Assembly: GCA_019119045.1 (NCBI GenBank) | Contig: DWXS01000083.1 | Span: 26,244 to 90,243 of the forward strand | Length of the DNA: 64,000 nt | Origin: Candidatus Mailhella merdavium | Lineage (GTDB): Bacteria; Desulfobacterota; Desulfovibrionia; Desulfovibrionales; Desulfovibrionaceae | Direction: 5' to 3' | In this document: piece by piece, positions 51,181 through 59,912 of the stretch | Numbering within the stretch: the first letter of the stretch is position 1 | Layout: every line of letters starts with the position of its first letter | The notes under the pieces: model-generated | The model's database searches: none | What the model was told of the DNA's origin: nothing | What the model saw: the letters and a program-made list of their open reading frames with translations, nothing else | Program-made: the position numbers and the translations under genes

Positions 51181-51648
51181 TCAGCCGACATCGCGATCTT
51201 CAACAGCAAGCCCGCGAGTGAGTTCGTATCTGCGTTTGCGCTCCTCCAGTCGAGCGACCTTCTCCCGGAGTTCTCCATTCTCGCGCCAGAGCTGACGGTT
51301 TTCTGCGGCAAGCTCCCGGCGTTCTCTCCGTTCGGTTTTCAGCTCTTCTTCTAGTTCGGCACAGTGCGGACAAGCTGCTTGAGGCACAGTGTCTGAGGCA
51401 TGTTTAGGTAACGGAGAAGTTGCTTGGACATTCTCCGTGCGTATTGGCCCTTCACCGAGAAGAAGCCACTGAGGAGATATTTTCAATATATTGCAAATTG
51501 CACTAAGGGCATCAGACGTTGGCAAGGTAGCTCCGAGTTCGTAATTTCTCCATGTCGTCGGTTTTATTCCGAGCGAAGGAGCAAATATATCACGTGGTTG
51601 CTTGCCTCGAATGTAAGTGAGCCGTTCTTGAAGTGTCTGCATATGCAA
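51181..51648 (-). CDS. Mu-like prophage repressor (XRE HTH plus coiled coil)
   Basis: 155 residues. XRE-type HTH (RDIFAPSLGIKPTTWRNYEL, about 19-60), a CPHC pair at about 92-95 and a C-terminal coiled coil. Leftward and divergent from the early genes, the position of Mu c. No peptidase domain. The coiled coil suggests oligomerisation on the operators at 51707-51784. Confidence 0.75.
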   Translation of the reverse strand: MHMQTLQERLTYIRGKQPRDIFAPSLGIKPTTWRNYELGATLPTSDALSAICNILKISPQWLLLGEGPIRTENVQATSPLPKHASDTVPQAACPHCAELEEELKTERRERRELAAENRQLWRENGELREKVARLEERKRRYELTRGLAVEDRDVG

Positions 51649-51706
51649 AAGTTCCTAGCCCGAAGTTTTGCTTTTTGTTTGCCTATGCAGCTTTTTATAA
51701 CTATCT

Positions 51707-51784
51707 AAAATAGCGTGCTATTTTATGACTTTCAAAATTTTGAAGTTTTGCGTGAAAAACAGTGGACAAATTTTCAAAATTTTG
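51707..51784. promoter_or_regulatory. Operator region of the Mu-like prophage
   Basis: AAAATAGCGTGCTATTTT (51707-51724) is a perfect dyad (arms AAAATAGC). TTTCAAAATTTTG occurs at 51730-51742 and again within 51771-51784. The region is AT-rich and separates the repressor from the rightward early genes. Confidence 0.55.
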
Positions 51785-51823
51785 CAAAAACAATCCTACG
51801 GGCGGTTACAAAGAAAACAACAC

Positions 51824-52114
51824 ATGAAACAACCTATCAGCCGCCCGCCACCTCGGTCAACGTCCGGGGGATTGGAAATTTTGGACACGGGGGCGGCAAT
51901 GGAAATCGAAAGAGAAACGCTGATCGACGAGACTTGCCCGAACTGCGGGGCTGAGCTGACATGCCTTGAAGTACGTCAGCCGACTTATGAAGAGGGAGAC
52001 GACCTCGAACCCGGCGATATGGTGGTCTACTATACTTGCTTTGACTGTAACTGGCGCGGTCACGTGTCTGCGGACACTGACGAAATTCTCTGGGAAGAAA
52101 TTTACAAGGACTAA
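51824..52114 (+). CDS. Small zinc-ribbon-like early protein
   Basis: 96 residues with CPNCGAELTC and YYTCFDCNW, two CxxC pairs of a zinc ribbon, and an acidic end. The start is uncertain: ATG 51824 or 51899 (71 residues); neither has a strong ribosome site. First rightward gene after the operators. Function unknown. Confidence 0.6.
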   Translation: MKQPISRPPPRSTSGGLEILDTGAAMEIERETLIDETCPNCGAELTCLEVRQPTYEEGDDLEPGDMVVYYTCFDCNWRGHVSADTDEILWEEIYKD

Positions 52115-52120
52115 ACAGTC

Positions 52121-52549
52121 ATGCGTCAGGTCTCCCTCCTTACTCCCGGCGTTGCCGCTCTTGCCCACGTCATGCCTGACGTGCGGGCAGCCATGCGTCA
52201 GATTGCCGGGAGCAAGGAGAGCGAGGGGCGCAAGGCCCTGGTCGACAAGCTCAACCAGATTGCTGCCGAGGCAGAAATCAAACTCACGGGCGGCAATTCA
52301 AAGTCCATAAGCAAAGACCTTTTGGACAAATGGCTGTCGCCCTCCGACTCCTCACACCCTCCAAGCCTGCTGGCAATACTGGCCTTCTGCCGGGCAACGG
52401 ACAATCCGGCCCCCTTGCGGATCATCCTGCATGCGGTGGGCCTGGATGTGATGACGGATGAGGATCGCAAGTTCAGGGATTATGGCCGGGCCGTATGGGA
52501 AGCCGAAGAAGCGGCACGGAACAGAAAACGGATAAGGGAGCGGATATGA
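52121..52549 (+). CDS. Hypothetical early protein
   Basis: 142 residues, helical, with SISKDLLDKWLSPSDSSHPP and a C-terminal basic tail (RNRKRIRERI). In Mu-like phages, genes here include ner-type and unassigned regulators; the DLLDKWLSP...LLAILAFC pattern may be a DNA-binding fold. ATGA overlap with the next gene. Confidence 0.65.
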   Translation: MRQVSLLTPGVAALAHVMPDVRAAMRQIAGSKESEGRKALVDKLNQIAAEAEIKLTGGNSKSISKDLLDKWLSPSDSSHPPSLLAILAFCRATDNPAPLRIILHAVGLDVMTDEDRKFRDYGRAVWEAEEAARNRKRIRERI

Positions 52550-52824
52550 AAGCCTGTACCGCCGGAAGCGTAATCACTCGCCAGGAACTCGGTTATAAAC
52601 GGTGCTTCTGGTCCATGCGTATCTATGAACACCTCAAACGGCACGGCATGAGTGCCTCCACCATAGCGCACGGGCTGGGCATAACTTCGCAGGCCGTATC
52701 ACAAACCATAAACGGCAAACGACATTCCCCCCGCGTACTGGATGCCCTGCGCGCGGCGGGAGTGCCGGAAAAATACCTTTTTGATCCCCGCCGCATGGAA
52801 AGGGCGGGAAAGGAGGCGGCATGA
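52546..52824 (+). CDS. Small HTH regulator (Ner-like position)
   Basis: 92 residues from the ATG in the ATGA overlap. HTH MSASTIAHGLGITSQAVSQT with the following INGKRHSPRVLDALRAAGVP. Likely a Ner-type negative regulator of the early promoter, judged by position and fold. Confidence 0.7.
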   Translation: MKACTAGSVITRQELGYKRCFWSMRIYEHLKRHGMSASTIAHGLGITSQAVSQTINGKRHSPRVLDALRAAGVPEKYLFDPRRMERAGKEAA

Positions 52825-53132
52825 GCAAGACGGAAATGAATCGAACTCTCAGCTATGCCATATTCAATAAAAATGGTTTTACCATCAACTACCCCGGCGT
52901 ACATGAGTTTTGGGTGTTTTTGGGTGAGAAAGTGGGGTGGGGGCATTTTACCAAACCTGAACAGGCGATTGATCCGGACGCCCTTCAGCTCACAGAAGTA
53001 AGCGCAACGCCTCCTCAAGACCAATCTCAAGTGCTTTCGCATACAGCACTCTTAGGGACTCCCTGGAAAGGCTTTGAAGTTTTTCTACAAGACTTCGCCT
53101 CTGTTCTGGGTCTGCGCATTTCGCACGAATAA
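52821..53132 (+). CDS. Doubtful small early gene
   Basis: 103 codons starting in an ATGA overlap with the HTH gene, which favours translation, but the 3' half lies antisense to the better supported gene 52990-53388 and has no recognisable pattern. Possibly only the first 60 codons are selected. Confidence 0.35.
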   Translation: MSKTEMNRTLSYAIFNKNGFTINYPGVHEFWVFLGEKVGWGHFTKPEQAIDPDALQLTEVSATPPQDQSQVLSHTALLGTPWKGFEVFLQDFASVLGLRISHE

Positions 53133-53388
53133 TGTTTTCCATTTCCTTGAGGGCATCGGCATGAAAGCGAACAGTAACGGTATTTTTCACAGACGCAAGA
53201 CCGGCGTCCCCCATAAGCAGGTCAATGCCGTCTTTCGCTATGCGCAAGGCCGATATGTTGATTTGCCCTCCTTGCAGGTCGCCCGCATGGATAAATCCAT
53301 GCTCGGCAAGATACACGAGGTTCGCGACAAGTCTTCCCTCGTCGTTATCAAAAATGGCGCAAAGTTTTGCAAAGTCCTTGCGAGTCAT
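52990..53388 (-). CDS. Reverse-strand hypothetical protein in the early region
   Basis: 132 residues: a winged-helix-like N-terminus (KLCAIFDNDEGRLVANLVYL, GGQINISALRIAKDGIDLLM) and a helical C-terminus (SLVEKLQSLSRESLRVLYAK). It points against the early operon and starts 175 bases from the transposase, so it may be a second regulator that controls the transposase promoter, or a cargo gene. No strong ribosome site. Confidence 0.6.
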   Translation of the reverse strand: MTRKDFAKLCAIFDNDEGRLVANLVYLAEHGFIHAGDLQGGQINISALRIAKDGIDLLMGDAGLASVKNTVTVRFHADALKEMENIIRAKCADPEQRRSLVEKLQSLSRESLRVLYAKALEIGLEEALRLLL

Positions 53389-53563
53389 ACACTTGGGGGG
53401 AAATGTCAGCCAGAAGTTCCAGTGCGGCTATCTGTGGGGCTCGGGCGAATTTTTCCAAATTTCCGGCTCCTTTTGGGGCGTTCCCAAGGCTAAAGGGTTG
53501 GTTGGGCAAAGCTACTTTAGCAAGGGGCCGGAACACACTCAACAAAACGGCAAGGGCGCGACT

Positions 53564-55696
53564 ATGAAAGACCTGAAAGCTCTCACCACAAAAGAATTGA
53601 CTGTATTGCTTGGGGTTGGAGAAATTTCGAGCATTACACGCCGCGCCGCCCGCGAAAACTGGAAGTCAGCCCCCCGGCCCGGCCGCGGCGGGGGCGAGAT
53701 GTGGCTTGTTTCCTCCATGCCGGAGAAGACGCGCCGAGAACTTGCCTCCGCCCTGGCGGCGCGGGAGGCGCGCCTGCCCGCCCCTGAGCTGGAAAAATCC
53801 CTTGCCCTGCTGGCGGAACTGCCGGACGCGAGGCGCGCCCGCGCGGAGGGACGGGCAAAGCTGGCGCAGGCGGCCCGGCTCTATATGCGGACGTGCGGCC
53901 TGAGCGCGAGCGCGGCTCTGCGCGACTTCTGCGCCAGGTATAACGACTGGATACTTGACGCCTCCGAAGACGTGCGCGCCGCCGTTCCGCACGTTTCGCT
54001 CAATTCCATCAAGGCATGGATGCGCGGGCTTGAAGAAACAGGCATCCACGCGCTGGCTGGAAATTACGGCAACAGGGCTGGAAAAGGAATGATCGACAAC
54101 CAGCCTGCCATGCTCGCCTATGTGCTGGGACGCCTGTCAAAGCACCCCGATATCAGCGCGGCCCTGCTGCATGAGGGGATCAGGGCGCATTTCCGCAATG
54201 ATCCCGAAATCAGGATACCGAGCGAGCGCCGGACGCAGGAATGGCTGCACAGGTGGAAGCTGGACAATGCACAGCTTCATACCTACATGGCCGCTCCCGA
54301 CCGCTGGCGTAACGAGTTCATGTCAGCCTGCGGCGATGCCGCCGAGCGGATCATCCGCCCGAACCAGCGCTGGGAGTTTGACGGTACGCCGTCCGATCTG
54401 ATCCTGTCGGACGGACACCGCTACAATATCACGGGCGTGATCGACGTGTTTACGCGCCGCCTCATGCTGCTTGTCTCACCCAGAGCGTCAAGCCGGGCCG
54501 TGGCAAGCCTGACGCGCCGTGCGATCACGGAATGGGGCGTGCCGGAAACGCCCGTCACGGACAACGGCAAGGACTATGTGGCCGCGCACATGATGCAGTT
54601 GTGGGCCGGGCTGAATATTACGCCTGTGACCCTACCGCCGTTCCGGCCGGATCTGAAGCCGTTCATCGAGCGCAGTTTCCGCACGTTTTCACACCACCTC
54701 CTGACCTTGCTGCCCGGCTATACGGGTGCAAACGTGGCCGAGCGCCAGCGCATACGCGAGCGCAGGAGCTTTGCGGCCCGCATGATGAAACAGGGTGAGG
54801 AGATTGAACTGCCGCTTGACCGTAAACAGTTGCAAAAATTCTGCGACGACTGGTGCAACAATGTCTATGCCCACAAAAGGCACAGCGGACTCAAGGGCAA
54901 AACCCCCTTTGAAATGGCGGCGGCGATACGTCCCGAGCAAATCCGGCGCGTACGGGACGAGAGCGCCCTGTATATCCTGCTTTTACCTCTCGCTCCCGGA
55001 TCGGCGGGCTGGCGGGTTATCGGCAAGAAAGGCGTCCGCGCGGGCGGCATGACCTACAACGCCCCGGAGCTTGGCGGACTTGAAGGGAAAATGGTGCAGA
55101 TTCGGCTGGACGATACGGAAATTGGCGTCGCCTATCTTTTCGGAGAGGACGGAAAATTCATCTGCCGGGCCTTTGACCACGATGTTCTGGGCGTCAAGGC
55201 GCAGGAAGTGGCGATGCTGCGCAAGCGCAAGCAGAGAGAGATTATGCGGGAGCAGTCCGCCGCCATGCGTGAAGCGGAAAAGAGCCTGAAAGACAAGCCG
55301 CTTGCGCTGGAAATCATGGAAGCGGCAAGGGAACGATCCGTGAAGCGAATAGCGTTTACCGCGCCGGAGCTTGCGCCGCCGCACGACAGCGAGGGGCTTG
55401 CGGAGGCCTCCCGCGCGGCCAGGAGCAGACAGGGACTGCCGCCCATAACGGAAGAGCGCGCCCGCGAACTGCGGGAAATCGCGCAGGCCGCCATGCGGGG
55501 AGAAGGCTTTCACGCGCCTGAAACAAGCACCGCCCGCTACAGGCTATGCAGCGACATTCTGGCCGCAATCGAGGCGGGCGGAGCCGTAACGGAGGAGGAA
55601 AGACTGTGGGCCTACAACTACAGGGCTTCCAGCGAATACACAGGCCAGAAACTTCTGGAAGAAACATTTGCGAACTCGGCTCGGAGCGCCGGATAA
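53564..55696 (+). CDS. MuA-like DDE transposase
   Basis: 710 residues from ATG 53564 (AAGGGCG upstream; the open frame extends back to 53225, but without transposase character). N-terminal DNA-binding domains, an rve catalytic core with Asp273 (WEFDGTPSD), Asp333 (VTDNGKDY) and Glu369 (KPFIERSF), spacing 60 and 36, then a C-terminal beta-barrel and basic tail for the MuB-like partner. Carries out transposition replication and integration. Confidence 0.93.
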   Translation: MKDLKALTTKELTVLLGVGEISSITRRAARENWKSAPRPGRGGGEMWLVSSMPEKTRRELASALAAREARLPAPELEKSLALLAELPDARRARAEGRAKLAQAARLYMRTCGLSASAALRDFCARYNDWILDASEDVRAAVPHVSLNSIKAWMRGLEETGIHALAGNYGNRAGKGMIDNQPAMLAYVLGRLSKHPDISAALLHEGIRAHFRNDPEIRIPSERRTQEWLHRWKLDNAQLHTYMAAPDRWRNEFMSACGDAAERIIRPNQRWEFDGTPSDLILSDGHRYNITGVIDVFTRRLMLLVSPRASSRAVASLTRRAITEWGVPETPVTDNGKDYVAAHMMQLWAGLNITPVTLPPFRPDLKPFIERSFRTFSHHLLTLLPGYTGANVAERQRIRERRSFAARMMKQGEEIELPLDRKQLQKFCDDWCNNVYAHKRHSGLKGKTPFEMAAAIRPEQIRRVRDESALYILLLPLAPGSAGWRVIGKKGVRAGGMTYNAPELGGLEGKMVQIRLDDTEIGVAYLFGEDGKFICRAFDHDVLGVKAQEVAMLRKRKQREIMREQSAAMREAEKSLKDKPLALEIMEAARERSVKRIAFTAPELAPPHDSEGLAEASRAARSRQGLPPITEERARELREIAQAAMRGEGFHAPETSTARYRLCSDILAAIEAGGAVTEEERLWAYNYRASSEYTGQKLLEETFANSARSAG

Positions 55697-55766
55697 ACAT
55701 CGGGACGGGAAGCGATTCTTTCCACGGATTCCGCCGCCCGTCCCGAAGAACCAACAGGAGAAAGAA

Positions 55767-56492
55767 ATGTCACAAAACAGCATAAACGGCAAGGCTCCTC
55801 TGGCGAACGTGGCGTTGTGCCTCGGCAGCCTGGAAAAACTTAAGACCTGTCCGGCGCATCTGCCGCGCATCGGCGTGTTCTACGGCCCAAGCGGCTACGG
55901 CAAGAGTACTGCGGCGGCTGTGGGCTGCATACGGCATAACGCCTACTACGTGCAGGCGCGTTCAAGCTGGACGAAGAAGTCCGCCCATCAGGCCATGCTC
56001 AGGGAAATGGGCGTCACGCCGGGGAAGACGATGGCGGAAATGGCGGATCAGGTCGCCGAGCAGCTTGTGATTTCCGGGCGTCCCCTGATTGTGGATGAAG
56101 CCGACTACCTTGTGGACAGGGGCAGCATTGAAATCATCCGGGACATTTACGAGGCGAGTCAGGCCCCGATCATGCTGATCGGGGAGGAAGCCCTGCCGAA
56201 CAAGCTCAGGAAGTTTGAGCGTTTCCACGGGCGGGTGCTGGACTGGGTACCCGCGCAGCCCGCAAGCATTGAAGACGCCTTTGCCCTGCGCGATCTGTAC
56301 GCCACGCGGGCCGCCATTGCCGACGATCTCATGGCTCTGATCCATGAGGAGGCGCACGGCAGCGCGCGGCGCATCGTGGTCAATATCGAACTTGCACAGG
56401 ATACGGCAAAGAGCCTCGGCCTTGACGGTATCGATCGCGCAGCATGGGGCAACAGACCACTGTATACGGGCAATGCTCCGTCACGAGGATAA
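55767..56492 (+). CDS. MuB-like target-selection ATPase
   Basis: 241 residues from ATG 55767 (AGGAG upstream). AAA+ motifs GPSGYGKST (40-48) and LIVDEADYL (Walker B), as in MuB and TnsC-like ATPases; shorter than MuB because the N-terminal HTH domain is missing. Activates the transposase and picks target DNA. Confidence 0.9.
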   Translation: MSQNSINGKAPLANVALCLGSLEKLKTCPAHLPRIGVFYGPSGYGKSTAAAVGCIRHNAYYVQARSSWTKKSAHQAMLREMGVTPGKTMAEMADQVAEQLVISGRPLIVDEADYLVDRGSIEIIRDIYEASQAPIMLIGEEALPNKLRKFERFHGRVLDWVPAQPASIEDAFALRDLYATRAAIADDLMALIHEEAHGSARRIVVNIELAQDTAKSLGLDGIDRAAWGNRPLYTGNAPSRG

Positions 56493-56504
56493 GGAGGGGG
56501 AAAC

Positions 56505-57092
56505 ATGGCCGAACTGAAACCCGCAGCAGCCGCACTTACTCCCCGCGAGCTTATATGGGCCGCCCTGCGCGCCAACCGGGACGGGGTGACCCAGCGTCGG
56601 ATAAATGGGCTGACTCTGGTGAAGCCGGGCATCATCAGGGATTACGTTGCCTCTCTCATGCGTGCGGGCATTGTAGGCGTCGTGGCGGAACTCGGCCCCG
56701 GCCAACCCCGCGAGTATTGCCTCCTGCGCGACATGGGAGTGGATGCCCCGCGGCTGAAAAAAGACGGAACCCTTCTCCCTCCCTCCGGCCGCAGCCGCAT
56801 GTGGCAGGCCATGCCGATACTGGGGACGTTTACGGCACGGGAGCTTGCTCTTGCCGCAAGCCTTCCGGAGGCACGCATCGCGGACAGTGAGGCGGAATAC
56901 TACTGCCACTGGCTAAAAAAGGGCTGCTACCTGCGACGTATCAGCGGCAAGGGAGAAACGCCCCGCTATCAGTGCATCCCGGCCCGCCGTCACGGCCCCA
57001 AGGCTCCGCAAATACTGGCGGTCAGGCGCGTGTTTGATCCGAACACGGGCGAAATTGCGACGGAAGAAATCACGGGCGGAGCGGAGGAATAA
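56505..57092 (+). CDS. Winged-helix early protein
   Basis: 195 residues. Two winged-helix-like units: LTPRELIWAALRANRDGVTQ ... REYCLLRDMG and GTFTARELALAASLPEARIA ... PRYQCI. Found after the B gene in many Mu-like prophages; function unknown. Confidence 0.65.
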   Translation: MAELKPAAAALTPRELIWAALRANRDGVTQRRINGLTLVKPGIIRDYVASLMRAGIVGVVAELGPGQPREYCLLRDMGVDAPRLKKDGTLLPPSGRSRMWQAMPILGTFTARELALAASLPEARIADSEAEYYCHWLKKGCYLRRISGKGETPRYQCIPARRHGPKAPQILAVRRVFDPNTGEIATEEITGGAEE

Positions 57093-57096
57093 ACGC

Positions 57097-57471
57097 ATGA
57101 AAGGCAAGCCGGAAGACTGCCGTGCGATGGACAAGGCCAGGGCGGCATGGGGCGAGCCGCTTCCGGCATGGATTGCGGCCCTGGCCCGCGCGGCGGACGG
57201 AAAGAGCGTGCGCCGTGCGGCGGAGGAGCTTGGGGTGAGTCCCGCCCTGGTGAGCCTTGCCCTGCGCAACAGGTATCCCCGGCCTCTGGACATGCTGCGG
57301 GCAAAGGTTGAGGCGCGCATGAGTTACGAGATTATCCCCTGCCCGATCATGGGGATGATAACGCGCATGGACTGCGCGAACTGGCAGCGCCTCCCGTATG
57401 TCGGATCAAACGCCCTGCGCGTGGCGGTGTATCGGGCCTGCCGCGCCGGGTGCATACAATATGAGGGATAA
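57097..57471 (+). CDS. HTH early protein
   Basis: 124 residues from ATG 57097 (GGAGGAATAAACGC). HTH KSVRRAAEELGVSPALVSLA followed by NRYPRPLDMLRAKVEARM, a conserved pattern in Mu-like early genes, and a C-terminal MDCANWQRLPYVGSN segment. Probably a DNA-binding regulator. Confidence 0.65.
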   Translation: MKGKPEDCRAMDKARAAWGEPLPAWIAALARAADGKSVRRAAEELGVSPALVSLALRNRYPRPLDMLRAKVEARMSYEIIPCPIMGMITRMDCANWQRLPYVGSNALRVAVYRACRAGCIQYEG

Positions 57472-57473
57472 CC

Positions 57474-57644
57474 ATGATCAGCGAAGACCTTGAAAATCTG
57501 GCCGCCGCTCTGGGGGATATGGCCGGACGGGTGAATGAGGAAGCATGGATGCAGCTGCGCCGCATACGCGACAACCTGATCGCCAAGGCGGAACAGGCAA
57601 AGGCGCTTGAGGAAAATCTGATACCGGAAAAGGAGGCCGCATAA
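57474..57644 (+). CDS. 56-residue helical protein before gam
   Basis: ISEDLENLAAALGDMAGRVN and MQLRRIRDNLIAKAEQAKAL form one long amphipathic helix. Overlaps the gam start by one base (TAATG). Unknown; may act with Gam. Confidence 0.6.
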   Translation: MISEDLENLAAALGDMAGRVNEEAWMQLRRIRDNLIAKAEQAKALEENLIPEKEAA

Positions 57645-58162
57645 TGGCAAGAGTCAAACCGATCCTGAACGTACCCGTCATAAACAGTACGGAAGAAGCC
57701 GACGCCCTGCTGGCCAGCATTGCGGGCCTCAAGAGGCAGATTGATCTGGTGGAACTGTCGGCGGCGGAGGAAATCGACCGCGTGAAACTCCATGCGGCCA
57801 CGGAAACGGAACCGTTCCGGCAGGAGATCGCAGGCATGGAGCAGGCACTTGTCAAGTATGCCGAATACCACAAGCCTGATCTCTTTGCGAAGAAAAAGAG
57901 CCTTGAGCTTAGTTTTGGGGTGATTGGCTACCGGGCGTCCACGAAGCTCAAGACGCTCACCAAATGGACATGGGAGCGGGTACTTGGCGCGCTCCGCGAA
58001 GACGAGCGCCGGGACTGCATACGGGTCAAGGAAGAAGTGGACAAGGAAGCCCTGAAAACCCTTGCCCCGGATGTACTGGCAAGGTACGGCGTCCGGGCCG
58101 TGCCGGAGGATGCGTTTTTTTACGAGCTGAAAGACGATGTAAGTGGGGAGACTGCGGCATGA
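57644..58162 (+). CDS. gam: Gam-like host-nuclease inhibitor
   Basis: 172 residues of the Mu Gam family (coiled coil RQIDLVELSAAEEIDRVKLH, SFGVIGYRASTKLKTLTKWT). Binds DNA ends and shields them from RecBCD-type nucleases, a bacterial Ku relative. Confidence 0.9.
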   Translation: MARVKPILNVPVINSTEEADALLASIAGLKRQIDLVELSAAEEIDRVKLHAATETEPFRQEIAGMEQALVKYAEYHKPDLFAKKKSLELSFGVIGYRASTKLKTLTKWTWERVLGALREDERRDCIRVKEEVDKEALKTLAPDVLARYGVRAVPEDAFFYELKDDVSGETAA

Positions 58163-58302
58163 CGGAGAGGGAAGCGGCGGGAGAAGTGCTTGAAGAAATC
58201 GTCGAGGGCTTTGAAGGCAGCATAGACGACTTTATGAAAAGGCTTTTCATAAGGGCAATGGCGGCGGAAATGGAAATTGCGGTAAACGTAAAGGAGGACT
58301 GA
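58159..58302 (+). CDS. 47-residue acidic helical protein
   Basis: ATGA overlap with gam. MTEREAAGEVLEEIVEGFEG ... MKRLFIRAMAAEMEIAV, helical and acidic; ends at GGAGGACTGA, which is the ribosome site of the next gene. Unknown. Confidence 0.6.
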   Translation: MTEREAAGEVLEEIVEGFEGSIDDFMKRLFIRAMAAEMEIAVNVKED

Positions 58303-58304
58303 TT

Positions 58305-58598
58305 ATGAAACTCTCAGAATTTGAAAAGCTGCTTGCGAAACAGGTGTGCAAAGAACTTAAACGTTCTGCGAACAAGGCGGATGTATCCGCCGTGTTGAAA
58401 GCTCTTGCCGTAACCCTGCGCGACATCCTGAAAGAGGACGACAGCATCAACATCCCCGGCATCGGAACGTTCAAGGTTGTCGAACGCGCCGCACGCACAG
58501 GGCGCAATCCACGCACGGGGGAACAGATCAGCATCCCCGCCCGCAGGCAGGTGAAATTCATACCCGGCAAGAACCTTTCCGAGGCGTTGAAAGGCTGA
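58305..58598 (+). CDS. HU/IHF-family DNA-bending protein
   Basis: 97 residues with the HU fold and arm: NIPGIGTFKVVERAARTGRN and PRTGEQISIPARRQVKFIPG. Phage-encoded HU is likely used in the transpososome (as host HU and IHF are in Mu). Confidence 0.9.
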   Translation: MKLSEFEKLLAKQVCKELKRSANKADVSAVLKALAVTLRDILKEDDSINIPGIGTFKVVERAARTGRNPRTGEQISIPARRQVKFIPGKNLSEALKG

Positions 58599-58613
58599 TT
58601 CCTTCCCTCTGAG

Positions 58614-58635
58614 CTGCCGGGCCGCGGCCCGGCAG
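58614..58635. terminator. 22-bp perfect palindrome after the HU gene
   Basis: CTGCCGGGCC-GCGGCCCGGCAG region, perfectly self-complementary, without a T-run. The following 230 bases up to gemA hold only short frames (MMDEDHRLS from 58659 behind GGAGG, and two overlapping frames to about 58806) that look like debris of a lost gene. Confidence 0.4.
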
Positions 58636-58867
58636 TAAATAAGTGGAGGAGATCTGCATGATGGATGAGGATCATCGTCTATCGTAAACTGAGCGGAATG
58701 GCATCGCTTCCGGCGCATCACGGGATACCTTGTAGAGGCAATCAATCGTTTCAACAATGCCAAGCGCGTCAAGAAACGGGATTGGGTGGGGCATATTTCT
58801 CATGAGTGAGTTCCACGGCATTATTTCGCTGGAATACATAGGCCATTCGCCTGCCAGGGAGAATAAT

Positions 58868-59440
58868 ATGGCAACTGTTACCAGACTGTATCCTGATATG
58901 CCGGGCACACCCTCCGTTACCGTGCCTGTGCACCGCAAGCGCGGGACGCCCGCGTCCGAAAAACGCTCCGCTCTCCTGGCGAAAGTCCATCTCGGCAAGA
59001 AGCAGCTTGGCATGAGCGACGAAGAGTGGCGCGCCCTGCTGGCTGATCGATGGGATGTGGAAAGCAGCGGTGCGCTTGACGCCCGGAGGCTTGACGAACT
59101 GGTCAGGCACCTTGAATCGCTCGGAGCCGTCTTTACGCGCGGCAGCGCCCGTGCCCGGAAGGGGCGGGCCAGCCGCAAGGATATCCCGGCCGCCCTGGAG
59201 CATGATCCGCATGCCCGTGAGCGTTACATGAAAAAGATAGAGGCACTGCTTGCCGAAAAGGGTCGCGCGGAAGGCACGCACATGCCTTGGGGCTATGCCG
59301 TGGGCATCCTCAAGCGGCTGACGGGCGGAGCGATCAGGAGTCTCGATCAGGCCGACGAAATGCTGCTGGCAAAGGTTGTTGCCGCTCTTGTCTATGACGC
59401 GAGGCGCAAGGGCCGTTATGCCGGGACGTGGGGGGAATAG
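58868..59440 (+). CDS. gemA: GemA-like protein (Mu gp16 family)
   Basis: 190 residues from ATG 58868 (AGGGAGAATAAT). KRSALLAKVHLGKKQLGMSD and DEEWRALLADRW are the family signature; C-terminal GYAVGILKRLTGGAIRSLDQ. In Mu GemA affects host gene expression and DNA topology. An in-frame ATG at 58802 would add 22 residues. Confidence 0.88.
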   Translation: MATVTRLYPDMPGTPSVTVPVHRKRGTPASEKRSALLAKVHLGKKQLGMSDEEWRALLADRWDVESSGALDARRLDELVRHLESLGAVFTRGSARARKGRASRKDIPAALEHDPHARERYMKKIEALLAEKGRAEGTHMPWGYAVGILKRLTGGAIRSLDQADEMLLAKVVAALVYDARRKGRYAGTWGE

Positions 59441-59442
59441 CC

Positions 59443-59808
59443 ATGCCGGAGGTGTGGATCGGGATGGGTGATCTGGAGTTCCTGGTTGGCAGGGACGCGG
59501 CGGAGACGATATGCGCCAATCTTGGCGGCCTGCGCGTCTATGTGCCCAAATGTCCGGACGTATCCTGCCGTCTCGGCAAGGTGGCCGGATGGCGGGCCAT
59601 GAGGCAGTTGTGCGAGGCATACGGCGGCGAGGAAATAACTTTCCCCAACCGTCGCCGCGAGGACATGAAGCAGTCGATAATCAGGGGACTGGAACGCGGC
59701 TGGTCGATCCGGCGCATCGCCGAGGAAACCGGAGCGACGGAACGCTATGTGCGCACCGTGGCAAAGATGTTCGGGCGCAAGCCCAAACAGGGGAGTCTGT
59801 TGTCATGA
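59443..59808 (+). CDS. mor: Mor-type middle transcription activator
   Basis: 121 residues from ATG 59443. N-terminal dimerisation part (GRDAAETICANLGGLRVYVP) and C-terminal HTH (GWSIRRIAEETGATERYVRT), as in Mor/C of Mu. Turns on middle and late genes. Confidence 0.88.
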   Translation: MPEVWIGMGDLEFLVGRDAAETICANLGGLRVYVPKCPDVSCRLGKVAGWRAMRQLCEAYGGEEITFPNRRREDMKQSIIRGLERGWSIRRIAEETGATERYVRTVAKMFGRKPKQGSLLS

Positions 59809-59864
59809 TTTGGGTACTTCTGTTACTGATATTGACATGGCCGCTGTTTGACGACTGGATATAA
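59805..59864 (+). CDS. 19-residue membrane micropeptide
   Basis: MIWVLLLLILTWPLFDDWI, start in an ATGA overlap with mor. Fully hydrophobic with an acidic end. Translational coupling supports expression. Same length as the micropeptide at 6810-6869 in prophage 1 but not clearly related. Confidence 0.5.
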   Translation: MIWVLLLLILTWPLFDDWI

Positions 59865-59867
59865 AAA

Positions 59868-59884
59868 GGGGGCGCAAAGCCCCC
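59868..59884 (-). terminator. Terminator between mor and the leftward Rha operon
   Basis: GGGGGC (59868-59873) / GCCCCC (59879-59884); on the - strand the stem is followed by TTTTTATATC, so it mainly ends the leftward operon 60838-59913. Confidence 0.7.
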
Positions 59885-59912
59885 CCCTGTCAATTATATG
59901 GTTAATGGGCGC

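Noticed and set aside
53225..53563. N-terminal extension of the transposase
   Set aside because: The extension is antisense to the gene 52990-53388 and through the promoter region; MuA-like sequence begins at ATG 53564.
58666..58806. 46-codon frame and an overlapping RRITGYLVEAINRFNN frame after the HU gene
   Set aside because: Neither has a good start and the two conflict; recorded only as possible gene debris.
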